From an uncultured Desulfobulbus sp. (lineage in GTDB: Bacteria > Desulfobacterota > Desulfobulbia > Desulfobulbales > Desulfobulbaceae), in contig NZ_OY762276.1 in assembly GCF_963665445.1 (NCBI RefSeq), forward strand, positions 3,051,501-3,115,500: DNA of 64,000 nucleotides. The letters run 5' to 3'. The first letter of the stretch is position 1. The number at the start of each line of letters is the position of its first letter. Made by a program: the position numbers and the translations under genes. Below are positions 53,628 to 63,369 of the stretch, one piece after another. The notes beneath the pieces are model-generated. The model was not told where the DNA came from and made no database searches. It saw only the letters and a list, made by a program, of their open reading frames with translations.

Positions 53628-54548
53628 CTACTGCAGGCGAAAATAACTTTTCAGTTCATCGGCAATGACCGGGGCCACGGTGTAGGCCTGCACCAGGTCG
53701 TCGCTGACCGTGCCCGGATAGGTGTCGGCGCCGATAATACAGCCGATCCCCTTTTCGAGAAAACGCTCGCGTGCATTGCCCGCAAGCACCAGGTGGGTGG
53801 CCATGACCATCACCCCCACGGCCCCGGCCTGATAGCAACGATCCACGGTCTGCAACATGGAGCCGCCGGTACGGATCATGTCGTCGCAGATGATCGCGGT
53901 CCGCCCGCGCACCGCCCCGGACAGTTGGCCGACAATGGTCTTGTCGACGTCGTAGCGGTCCTTGTTGGCCGCGGTGTGCGGACAGTCGAGCAGGCCGGCC
54001 AGCCGGGCAACCCGTTTGGAAAAACCATAGTCCGGCGAAACGAGCACAATGTCGCTCAGCGACATCTGTTTGATCTTCTCCGCAGCCAACTGCTCGGTCC
54101 AGAGGTGGCGGGTACGGATCTCACCGCTATGGGCATGCATCACCGACTCGGAATGAAGATCGAGAAAGGCGACATAATCCGGCCGGGCACGAAAGATCTG
54201 CCGGGTGCGGGTGATCCCCTTGGGAATCTCGCCCGAATCGGGCTTGGCCCGCTCCATGGTCGAATACCCCAGGTAGGGGATAATCACGTTGACCGAGAGC
54301 GCGTTCCAGTAGCGGGCACCGGCGATCAAGTCGATCAACTCCTGGTGCGAACTGTCGTCCGGCGTGCTGGCGACTATCACAAGGTCGCAGCCGGCGATAT
54401 CGCGGGGAAAGGCATGATAGGTCTCACCGTCGGCAAAGGTGCGGGTGATCATTTCGGTCACCGCTACATCCAGTTCCCGGGCAACCTTGGCCGTGAGTGC
54501 GGTGGTTGCGCTGGTTCCTATCAGAACCATATTTTTTCTTCGTGGCAT
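53628..54548 (-). CDS. Divergent ribose-phosphate pyrophosphokinase homologue
   Basis: 306 residues with the PRPP-synthetase plan: [28 protein letters not shown] (metal/ATP site), catalytic-loop-like AANKDRYD, and a phosphoribosyl loop as [12 protein letters not shown] instead of the usual VDDMIDTGGT. ADGET in place of the usual DGE motif context and an unusual [13 protein letters not shown] segment mark it as a paralogue rather than housekeeping Prs. Enzyme activity is likely but not certain. It sits between leuB and asd, 38 bp from asd. Confidence 0.78.
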   Translation of the reverse strand: MPRRKNMVLIGTSATTALTAKVARELDVAVTEMITRTFADGETYHAFPRDIAGCDLVIVASTPDDSSHQELIDLIAGARYWNALSVNVIIPYLGYSTMERAKPDSGEIPKGITRTRQIFRARPDYVAFLDLHSESVMHAHSGEIRTRHLWTEQLAAEKIKQMSLSDIVLVSPDYGFSKRVARLAGLLDCPHTAANKDRYDVDKTIVGQLSGAVRGRTAIICDDMIRTGGSMLQTVDRCYQAGAVGVMVMATHLVLAGNARERFLEKGIGCIIGADTYPGTVSDDLVQAYTVAPVIADELKSYFRLQ

Positions 54549-54642
54549 CCCCTTCCCTCCCTTGGCTCTGGAAACCGGCCCGTGTGGACGGGTCGGCTCT
54601 CATTCATGGAAATGGCCGGGAGGATGTTCCCGGCCATGCAGG

Positions 54643-55803
<1,161 letters not shown>

Positions 55804-55978
55804 TCACACTATAGCTGAAAACGACAGATATATTTCTTCAAGCCAGGCGGCGAAATGCGGAATGGTTCTTCCTGTTCTGCCGCCACTGTACACCCTGCAT
55901 GCAAGAGAGCCTGCAACGTTGCGACTTTTTCCTGCCCTCCCCGGTCGGCAAGAATGCAGCAACTCAAGCCCCTGCCCC

Positions 55979-56629
55979 TCAGGCGGCTCCAACCATGGCC
56001 AACAGCCGCGGGGCCGAGGAAAAGGGGAGGGTCAGCCGATGGAGTGCCCGTATTCGCCAGAACCCGTCATCCAGGTGATCGAGTGAAGCAAGTGCCTGCT
56101 CATGGGCCAGCATGAGCAACACCTCGACCTGCGGCGTCACCAAACCGCGAATCAGGGGGAGAAAAAGGGCGGGTTCGGCCACGGCCCGGCTGGTAATATG
56201 GGTGAACCGGCCCTGCCACTTCGCGATGAACGGTTCGATCCGGTCGGCCACTACCTCGGTATTGGTCAGCCCCAGGGTACGAATGACATGGCGCAGGAAA
56301 CTGACCCGCTTCTGCCGCGGCTCCACCAGGGTAAAACATGCCTCGGGCAGCACCGAGGCCAGTACCAGCCCGGGAAAACCGGCACCGGTGCCGACATCGA
56401 GCAGGTGGATCTCCCGTCCCTGAAGCAGCGGCAGCAAGGTCAGCGAGTCGAGAAAATGATTTTCAATGACCTGCGGCTCCGGGGTATCGCGGGCAATGAG
56501 GTTGACCTTGCGCCGCCACTTGAGCAACTCCCCCAGGTAGACAAGCAACCGCTCGAGCCCCTGCTCGTCGACATCGAGGCCAAGCTGCTCAATGCCCCGC
56601 GCGAGCAGGTCGCGATTAGTTGTCGCCAA
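55979..56629 (-). CDS. rsmG: 16S rRNA (guanine-527-N7)-methyltransferase
   Basis: 216 residues. SAM-binding LLDVGTGAGFPGLVLA, FTLVEPRQKRVSFLRH and ITSRAVAEP are the RsmG/GidB signatures. Loss of this activity is known to give low-level streptomycin resistance in other bacteria. It overlaps hisD by 14 bp, so the two are translationally coupled. Start ATG 56629. Confidence 0.95.
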   Translation of the reverse strand: MATTNRDLLARGIEQLGLDVDEQGLERLLVYLGELLKWRRKVNLIARDTPEPQVIENHFLDSLTLLPLLQGREIHLLDVGTGAGFPGLVLASVLPEACFTLVEPRQKRVSFLRHVIRTLGLTNTEVVADRIEPFIAKWQGRFTHITSRAVAEPALFLPLIRGLVTPQVEVLLMLAHEQALASLDHLDDGFWRIRALHRLTLPFSSAPRLLAMVGAA

Positions 56630-57929
56630 GGCGAATCGCCACCGAGTTGCCGTGGGCGGTCAGCCCTTCCAAGGCCGCCAAACGTCTGATATGGGCACCA
56701 TCGTTTTCCAGGGCGGTTTTCGAATAGGAGATGATCGAGCTTTTCTTCAAAAAGGTCTCAACTCCCAGGGCCGAGGAAATGCGGGCGGTGCCCATGGTCG
56801 GCAGGACATGGTTGGGGCCGGCCACATAGTCGCCAGCGGCCTCCGGAGTCCAGGGGCCGAGGAAAATTGCCCCGGCATGGCGGATTTTCGGCAGCCACTG
56901 CCAGGGCTCGACGATCTGCAGTTCCAGATGCTCGATGGCAATCTCGTTGGCCAGCTCGATCGCCCGGGAGAGATCCTCGGCAACCAGGATCAGGCCGCGA
57001 TTTGCAAGGCTTGTCCGCGCGATTTCGACCCTCGGCAATTTGGGCAGCTGATCGGCCAGGGCGGCCTTGATGCCGTCAACCAGGGGCTCGCTGGTGGTGA
57101 TGACGATGGCCAGGGCCTGGGGATCGTGCTCGGCCTGGGCCAGCATATCGGCGGCGACAAAGGCGGGATCCGCGCTCTCGTCGGCCACGATCAGCACCTC
57201 GCTTGGCCCGGCAATCATGTCGATCCGCACTCGACCCATGACCTGACGCTTGGCCTCAGCCACGTACTGGTTGCCCGGACCGACGATCACATCCACCGCC
57301 GGGATCGACTCGGTTCCAAAGGCCAGTCCGGCAACAGCCCAGGCGGAACCCACCTTGTAGACCTCATCGATACCGATCTCGCTCGCGGCCGCCAACAGGG
57401 CCGGACTCACCTTGCCCTCGGGATTGGGCGGGGTCACCATCACCCGTTTGCCAACACCGGCAATCTGGGCGGGAATGCCGTTCATCAAGACAGAGGAAAC
57501 AAGCGGCGTGGAGCCTTCCTTGCCACCGGGGACATAGAGGCCGGCACTGTCCACCGGGCGCACCAGACGACCGGTGATGGTGCCGTCCTCCCGGGTCATC
57601 ATCCAGGAATCTTCCAGTTCGCGCTCATGAAAACGACGGATGCGCTCGGCAGCCAGCTTGAGGGTGGTGCGGAACTCGGCATCCACCGCCTTTTCGGCCT
57701 CGGCAAACTCCTCGGGGCTGACCCGGAGGTGTGCCAGGTCCATGACCGGGCAGTCAAAGCGGCGGCAGTAATCCACCAGGGCCACGTCACCTTCCTGGCG
57801 AACCCGCTCCAAAATTTCCGTCACCGTTTTGCGGCAGGTATCGTCGCTTTCCTCGGCAAAACGGTTGCGCAGGGCCGCCCGGCACCGCTCCCCCTCGGGG
57901 GTACTGATCGTTATCGTCTTCACATCCAT
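56616..57929 (-). CDS. hisD: Histidinol dehydrogenase
   Basis: Last two oxidations of histidine synthesis, zinc- and NAD-dependent. Blocks YVPGGKEGSTPLVSSVLM, VDVIVGPGNQYVAEAKRQV, IDMIAGPSEVLIVADE, and catalytic/metal residues in QAEHDPQA and GPNHVLPT. Start at ATG 57929 (MDVKTITIST) rather than the longer frame to 57995. 437 residues. No other his genes nearby; the gene overlaps rsmG. Confidence 0.96.
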   Translation of the reverse strand: MDVKTITISTPEGERCRAALRNRFAEESDDTCRKTVTEILERVRQEGDVALVDYCRRFDCPVMDLAHLRVSPEEFAEAEKAVDAEFRTTLKLAAERIRRFHERELEDSWMMTREDGTITGRLVRPVDSAGLYVPGGKEGSTPLVSSVLMNGIPAQIAGVGKRVMVTPPNPEGKVSPALLAAASEIGIDEVYKVGSAWAVAGLAFGTESIPAVDVIVGPGNQYVAEAKRQVMGRVRIDMIAGPSEVLIVADESADPAFVAADMLAQAEHDPQALAIVITTSEPLVDGIKAALADQLPKLPRVEIARTSLANRGLILVAEDLSRAIELANEIAIEHLELQIVEPWQWLPKIRHAGAIFLGPWTPEAAGDYVAGPNHVLPTMGTARISSALGVETFLKKSSIISYSKTALENDGAHIRRLAALEGLTAHGNSVAIRLGDN

Positions 57930-58045
57930 CGCGTCTATCAACCTCTCTACGAACAACCACCGGAAACCGGTCTGAAAAAGCCGTTTTTTTAGCATGAAAG
58001 CAGGGCCAGTGTCAATGTACCCTGCGGGAAAATCCGAGAAAAAAT

Positions 58046-59935
58046 TCAGCCGCCGTGGCGATGGAACCAGCGCTCCACCTCCTGGGCGGTAAAGGCCTTG
58101 ATCACCGGGCGACCATGGGGGCAGTGGGAAAAAACGGAGCTCGCCTCCATCTGCGCCAAAAGCTTCAACATCTCCTCGGGTTGCAACCGGTTCCCCGCCT
58201 TGATCGCCGCCTTGCAGGCCATGGAAGCGAGCAAATCATCCACTGCCTGGGTCAGCGGACGTTTACCCTGCTCCGCCCGGGTGCCGCGCAGGCCGTCAAG
58301 GACCTCGCGTAACAGGCTGCCGGGATCTTCCTGGCGGACCAGCGCGGGAACGGCCTTGATCACATAGGTGGCATCGCCGAAATGGACAGCCTGCAGGCCA
58401 AGGGCGACCATGGTCGCTTGATGCGCCTCCAAGGTCTCCTGCTGAACGGGTGTCAACTCCACAGTGGCCGGGAAGAGCAAACTCTGTTGAGGAATCCTAG
58501 CGGCCTGATAGCCCTGGAGCAACTGCCCGTACAACAACCGCTCATGGGCCGCGTGCTGGTCGATCACAATCAACTCGCCCTCTTTCTCACAGAGCAGGTA
58601 GAGGGAAAAGAGCTGACCGATGAGGTGGAGTCCGCCATAGGCGGTTTCCATCACTTCGCCAGCAAGGGAATCGGGGGGCTCGGATTCCTCCACCGGACTT
58701 GTCGGCTGCAACGGTATTTCCCGGACTGCTGCAGGCTGTGGCACTGTCCTTCCAGGAGTGCTTCTGCCTGTTGGCGGCAGCCGTGGCTGACGAGGTTCCG
58801 GCTCGGCGGTCCTCAGAACGGCCTCTGCAGGGGCAGATGCGATAACCGCGACCGGGGAATGGTGAGCCGGCTCGACGGGTTTATCTAGCGGGAGCGGTCG
58901 TCCTTCCTGGGGCAGGCCGAAGAGACTGGTCCGCAGGGTTTCCTGATGCGCTTCCAGCGCCTTGCGCACCGCTGCGGCGATGAACCTGTGTACGCGCTCC
59001 CCCTGGCGAAAACGAATCTCGCGTTTTGCCGGATGAACATTGACGTCCACCTGGTCCGGGGCAACGGTGAGGAGCAAGGTACCGGCGGCCTGGTAGCCTT
59101 TCATGAGAAAACCCTGCATCCCCTCGGCCACGGCATGGCGGATCATCGCATCCTGCACCGGACGGTCGTTGACCAGAATGCGCAGCCGGGCGGTTGAGGC
59201 CGGGGCTGTTTCCGGCAGCAGCAAATAGCCTTCCAGGGCAAGAAGCTCCTCTTCACCCGCCTCGGCGCGCAATCCGAGCAGCTTGCCGCGGTAACGGAAC
59301 ACCTCCCGCACCCGCTGTTCAAGGCTCGCGCCGGGCTGGTATTCAAGGCTTACCCGGCCATCGACATGAAGGGTGAAACCGACATGGGGGTGGGCCAGGG
59401 CCTGGTTCTTGACCACCTCCTCGATATGGTGCATCTCGGTACGCGCCGATTTGAGAAATTTCTTGCGCGCGGGCATGTTGCCGAACAGGTGGCGAATCTC
59501 GATCAGGGTGCCGTAGCTGCAACCGTGTTCATGCACTGCCTGCAGACTGCCGTAGCGGATCTCTACCCGCGTGCCCAGTTCCTGCTGCCGGGTCCTGGAG
59601 ACGATGGTCATCCAGGAAACCGAGGCGATACTGGGGATGGCCTCACCACGAAAGCCCAAGGTGGCTATGGCCGCCAACTGTGCCTCCTCGCGAATCTTGG
59701 AGGTGGCATGACGTTCCAGGGAAAGGAGCACATCATCGCCATCCATGCCTTCGCCGTTGTCGGCGATGCGCAGCAGACGGGAACCGCTGCCCTCGACATG
59801 AATATCGATCCGGTCGGCGCCGGCATCAAGACTGTTTTCCACCAGTTCCTTGACCACCGAGGCGGGACGTTCCACCACCTCGCCGGCGGCAATCTGGTTG
59901 GCCAACTGTTCGGAGAGAATGCGTATGCGAGACAA
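58046..59935 (-). CDS. mutL: DNA mismatch repair protein MutL
   Basis: 629 residues. N-terminal GHKL ATPase with ANQIAAGEVVERP, KELVENSLDAGA, DNGEGMDG and TLGFRGEAIPSI. C-terminal dimerisation/endonuclease domain with DQHAAHERLLYG, ACKAAIKAG and CPHGRP. The second Glu of the DQHAx2Ex4E endonuclease motif is Gly, yet the other endonuclease motifs remain. Start taken as TTG 59935; no ATG or clear ribosome-binding site lies upstream before an in-frame stop. A low-complexity Pro-rich linker separates the domains. Confidence 0.95.
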   Translation of the reverse strand: MSRIRILSEQLANQIAAGEVVERPASVVKELVENSLDAGADRIDIHVEGSGSRLLRIADNGEGMDGDDVLLSLERHATSKIREEAQLAAIATLGFRGEAIPSIASVSWMTIVSRTRQQELGTRVEIRYGSLQAVHEHGCSYGTLIEIRHLFGNMPARKKFLKSARTEMHHIEEVVKNQALAHPHVGFTLHVDGRVSLEYQPGASLEQRVREVFRYRGKLLGLRAEAGEEELLALEGYLLLPETAPASTARLRILVNDRPVQDAMIRHAVAEGMQGFLMKGYQAAGTLLLTVAPDQVDVNVHPAKREIRFRQGERVHRFIAAAVRKALEAHQETLRTSLFGLPQEGRPLPLDKPVEPAHHSPVAVIASAPAEAVLRTAEPEPRQPRLPPTGRSTPGRTVPQPAAVREIPLQPTSPVEESEPPDSLAGEVMETAYGGLHLIGQLFSLYLLCEKEGELIVIDQHAAHERLLYGQLLQGYQAARIPQQSLLFPATVELTPVQQETLEAHQATMVALGLQAVHFGDATYVIKAVPALVRQEDPGSLLREVLDGLRGTRAEQGKRPLTQAVDDLLASMACKAAIKAGNRLQPEEMLKLLAQMEASSVFSHCPHGRPVIKAFTAQEVERWFHRHGG

Positions 59936-60049
59936 GGGCGGATGGGCAGGTTGGGGTTTAGCGATGCTGAATTGCTCAATTCATGGTAACAATGGTGGAA
60001 ACGATTCCACCTGTTCTTCAACCAGCAACACTACAGCGTCTTTGTTCTC

Positions 60050-61897
60050 TTGTCCACCATCGCATCGAACCAACCCGAGCAGTGCCCCGATCCGCCGCCC
60101 TTTCGCGGCCGGGTACTGAACCAGCATCATCTCACCAAGTTGCTGCTGGTGATCGCCGGAATTCTCACCGTTTGCATCGGTACGGCCCTGGCCTGGTTTT
60201 CCTCGCTGCCGGATATTCGCTCCATCAACGACTACCATCCCCAGGTGGCGACCCTGATCCTGGATAGAAAGTACCAGCCCATCGATGCCATCGGCAAAGA
60301 ATTCCGCATTCTTATTCCGTATGAGGAGTTTCCGCCCCTGCTGCCCAAGGCCTTTGTCGCCGCCGAAGACAGTCGCTTCTGGGAGCACGAGGGGTTGGAC
60401 CTGTGGTCCATTGCCCGCGCCGCCTTCAACAACCTCCGCTCCGGCCGCCGCAGTCAGGGGGGCTCCACCATCACCCAGCAGGTCACCCGCGCCCTGCTGT
60501 TGACTCGGGAAAAAAGCTATACCCGAAAACTGGCCGAGGTCATTCTCTCCTACCGGCTGGAGCATATGCTGAGCAAGGAGGAGATCCTCACCATCTACCT
60601 CAACGAGATCTACCTCGGCGAGGGTGCCTACGGGGTCGAGGCGGCGGCGAGGACCTACTTCGGCAAACATGCCCGGGAGCTGAATCTGGGGGAGGTCGCC
60701 CTGCTGGCGGGCCTGCCGCAGTCGCCGTCGAACTACTCACCGCTCAGGCAAGCGGAGGCGGCGAGGAACCGGCAGCGTTACGTACTCAATCGCATGGCCG
60801 AAGACGGTATCGTCAATGACGAGGAGGCCCGCCGGGCCTATGACCAGGGGCTGCAGTTGACCGGCAACTGGCGCAAATCGACCAACGGCTATTTCGGCCT
60901 CTATGTCCGCAGTCTCCTTCTGGGCACCTACTCGGAAAAGGATCTCTTTGAAAAGGGCCTCTCCGTGGCCACCACCGTGGATTCACGCCTGCAGGAATAT
61001 GCGGCCAAGGCCGTTCAGGCCGGGGTCACCCGGATCGCCATGCGCCACCTTGATACCCCGCCTCCCCAGGGCGCCCTGGTGGCCATCGACAGTCGTAGTG
61101 GACATCTTCTGGCCATGATAGGGGGAGCGGACTTCACCGAGAACCAGTTCAACCGGGCGGTGCAGGCCAACCGCCAGCCCGGATCCGCCTTCAAGCCGGT
61201 GGTCTATGCCGCGGCCCTGGAGCAGGGGGTGGTTCCGTCCACCCGCTATAACGATGCCCCCATTTCCCTCAACAGCGGCGGCAAACATCCCTGGCGGCCG
61301 CATAACTTCGCCCAAAAGTATCGCGGTTCCATCCCCCTGGGCGAGGCTCTGGTGCAATCGAGCAATGTGATTGCCGTCCGCCTGCTGCAGCAGATTGGGG
61401 TGGATGCGGCCGCGCACATGGCGAAAAAACTGGGCATCAGCGCGCCGCTGGCGGGTAACCTGACCCTGGCCTTGGGCGCCTCTCCTGTCTCGCTCTTGGA
61501 GTTGACCTCGGCCTACACCTGTTTTGCCAACCAGGGTATCCATGCGCCGTCGGTGGCCATCACCCGCGTTCGCGAGCAAGACGGCAACATCAGGATATGG
61601 CCGAGGGAATCCGCACACCGGGTGGTTTCAGAGTATACCGCAGCCTGGATGCAGGAGGCCATGCGCCAGGTGGTGGAACGGGGAACAGGAAAAAACGCCT
61701 CGGGCGTGCCGGGCGCTGTCGGCAAGACCGGCACCACCGACAACAATATCGACGCCTGGTTCGTCGGCTCGGCTCAGGGACTGACGGCAGGGGTTTGGTT
61801 CGGCCACGACCGCGACACCCCCCTCGGCAATGGTGAGACCGGTGGAAGGGCCGCAGCCCCTGCCTGGAAACACTTCATGCAGCAAGCCCTCAACTAA
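60050..61897 (+). CDS. Class A penicillin-binding protein (transglycosylase-transpeptidase)
   Basis: 615 residues, compact for PBP1A. One N-terminal transmembrane helix (KLLLVIAGILTVCIGTALAW). GT51 domain with EDSRFWEHEG, QGGSTITQQ and RKLAEVILSYRLE; transpeptidase with SAFK (catalytic Ser), SSN and KTGTT. Polymerises and cross-links peptidoglycan. The start is uncertain: TTG 60050 is the only plausible one and lacks a good ribosome-binding site; the frame closes at 59987. Followed 11 bp later by the Cys-rich orphan. Confidence 0.93.
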   Translation: MSTIASNQPEQCPDPPPFRGRVLNQHHLTKLLLVIAGILTVCIGTALAWFSSLPDIRSINDYHPQVATLILDRKYQPIDAIGKEFRILIPYEEFPPLLPKAFVAAEDSRFWEHEGLDLWSIARAAFNNLRSGRRSQGGSTITQQVTRALLLTREKSYTRKLAEVILSYRLEHMLSKEEILTIYLNEIYLGEGAYGVEAAARTYFGKHARELNLGEVALLAGLPQSPSNYSPLRQAEAARNRQRYVLNRMAEDGIVNDEEARRAYDQGLQLTGNWRKSTNGYFGLYVRSLLLGTYSEKDLFEKGLSVATTVDSRLQEYAAKAVQAGVTRIAMRHLDTPPPQGALVAIDSRSGHLLAMIGGADFTENQFNRAVQANRQPGSAFKPVVYAAALEQGVVPSTRYNDAPISLNSGGKHPWRPHNFAQKYRGSIPLGEALVQSSNVIAVRLLQQIGVDAAAHMAKKLGISAPLAGNLTLALGASPVSLLELTSAYTCFANQGIHAPSVAITRVREQDGNIRIWPRESAHRVVSEYTAAWMQEAMRQVVERGTGKNASGVPGAVGKTGTTDNNIDAWFVGSAQGLTAGVWFGHDRDTPLGNGETGGRAAAPAWKHFMQQALN

Positions 61898-61908
61898 TTG
61901 GTTATTTT

Positions 61909-62436
61909 ATGTATTCCAGCACACGTTTTCAGAAGTGGTACAACGGCAGCCCCAAAGAAAAACTCGCGGAAGCCAGAGCCCTGTTCTCCCACCTTACAAC
62001 CGATGCGCGGCTCGACGCTCCGTTCCTATTAAAAATCGAAGGCTTACGCAACGGTTGTCATGAGTTGTCTACCCACATGAACACCATGCAACTGGGCCAG
62101 CTCTGCTGCCGCTGTGGTTCGCAGCCGGGGGGGGGCTGCTGCAGCGCCTACATGGCCGACAATACCGACAGCATGCAGATGGTGATCAACCTGCTGCTCG
62201 GGGTGGAGCTGTCCCCACGGGAACCGGCGGATAACGACTGCTGTTTCCTCGGGCCCCGGGGCTGCCTGTTCATGGCCAAACCGATCTTCTGCCTCAATTA
62301 CAACTGCACCCACATTCTCACGGGTGGTGCCCCGACGGCACTGGTCGTGCTGGAGCAGTGCACGGCATCGGTGCTCACGCTGCAGATCGAAATCGAGACC
62401 CTGCTCCTCGAGATTCTTCGCCACGGCGATCGGTAA
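61909..62436 (+). CDS. Cysteine-rich protein of unknown function
   Basis: 175 residues, no signal peptide. At least ten cysteines, clustered as QLCCRCGSQPGGGCCSAYMA (about 65-84) and NDCCFLGPRGCLF followed by FCLNYNC (about 109-131). The pattern suggests an iron-sulfur or zinc protein; the C-terminal third is a predicted helix. I do not recognise the family. It starts 11 bp after the PBP stop and ends 10 bp before ogt, so it is probably cotranscribed with both. Confidence 0.8.
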   Translation: MYSSTRFQKWYNGSPKEKLAEARALFSHLTTDARLDAPFLLKIEGLRNGCHELSTHMNTMQLGQLCCRCGSQPGGGCCSAYMADNTDSMQMVINLLLGVELSPREPADNDCCFLGPRGCLFMAKPIFCLNYNCTHILTGGAPTALVVLEQCTASVLTLQIEIETLLLEILRHGDR

Positions 62437-62446
62437 AAAAAGCGCC

Positions 62447-62944
62447 ATGCTAGCCTTTTCCCGAATCAGTTCGTCCCTTGGAATTTTCACCCTTGCCATC
62501 GACAACCAGGGCCTCTGTGCCCTCCACCTGCCAAGCACGGGACCTCGCCTCCTCGTTGAGCCCACGGAGGAAATCGATCTCCAGGCCCATCCCCTGCTCG
62601 CCGAGGCCGGGCGGCAACTGCAGGCTTACCTTGCCGGAGAATTGCACGTCTTTGATCTGCCCCTGTCCCTCACAGGCACCCCATTTCAACAGCAGGTCTG
62701 GCGGGAACTGCTCTCCATCCCCTATGGCGAGACACGGACCTACGGAGAACTGGCCAAGCGTCTCGGCAACCGGGGCAAGGCCAGGGCGGTGGGCGGAGCG
62801 GCCCATGCAAATCCCATTGCCATTGTCGTCCCCTGCCATCGGTTGCTCGGCGCCGGGGGCAAACTCACCGGGTTCGGCGGCGGCCTGCCGATGAAGCAGG
62901 CCCTGCTCGATCTGGAAAAAAACAGCCTGCCACGGCGCAAATAA
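62447..62944 (+). CDS. ogt: Methylated-DNA--protein-cysteine methyltransferase
   Basis: Suicide repair protein removing alkyl groups from O6-guanine. Active site IVVPCHRLLGAGG, DNA-binding helix FQQQVWRELLSIPYGETRTY and RAVGGAAHANP. 165 residues from ATG 62447; a longer upstream frame overlaps the previous gene and is not homologous. Lies 10 bp after the Cys-rich gene. Confidence 0.95.
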   Translation: MLAFSRISSSLGIFTLAIDNQGLCALHLPSTGPRLLVEPTEEIDLQAHPLLAEAGRQLQAYLAGELHVFDLPLSLTGTPFQQQVWRELLSIPYGETRTYGELAKRLGNRGKARAVGGAAHANPIAIVVPCHRLLGAGGKLTGFGGGLPMKQALLDLEKNSLPRRK

Positions 62945-63008
62945 CACGCGAATTTTTGATAAAAATAGGCTAGGTAGGGGGGCAAAAGAATATCAAGGAG
63001 GAAATTGC

Positions 63009-63281
63009 ATGGTCGATATTATCATCGGCTCAATCGAGCCCATTACCCCATCCCCCACGCAACCGCCCCCCAGCCCCAAAACGGTGGAAGCGGAATTGCT
63101 CAATATTCGGGAACCACGACAACGGGTCATCGGCCCCCTAGGACAGGAACGGCGACGACAGCCACGACAAGATCCGCAGCGGGGGAGAGTACTCACCCTG
63201 CTCATTCCCGATGGTTCTTCCCTGCCCAAGGACCTGGACATCAAAAACTATAAGGTCATGCTTCGATTCATGAAGAAGTGA
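63009..63281 (+). CDS. Small Pro/Arg-rich protein, function unknown
   Basis: 90 residues. A strong AAGGAGGA ribosome-binding site 6 nt before ATG 63009 and a strong terminator just downstream support a real gene. N-terminal TPSPTQPPPSPK, a basic QERRRQPRQDPQRGR middle, and a C-terminal LLIPDGSSLPKDLDIKNY segment. No recognised family. Confidence 0.75.
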   Translation: MVDIIIGSIEPITPSPTQPPPSPKTVEAELLNIREPRQRVIGPLGQERRRQPRQDPQRGRVLTLLIPDGSSLPKDLDIKNYKVMLRFMKK

Positions 63282-63289
63282 TCCCCCAA

Positions 63290-63331
63290 AAAAAGCCCCC
63301 GACAGAGGTTCTGTCGGGGGCTTTTTACTGT
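63290..63331. terminator. Bidirectional terminator at the right end
   Basis: AGCCCCCGACAGA-GGT-TCTGTCGGGGGCT, perfect 13-bp stem, with A-run left and TTTTT right; serves the small gene (+) and the EAL gene (-). Confidence 0.94.
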
Positions 63332-63369
63332 GCACTCCGCCGTGATTGGATCACTGCTAGGCCTGGTTT

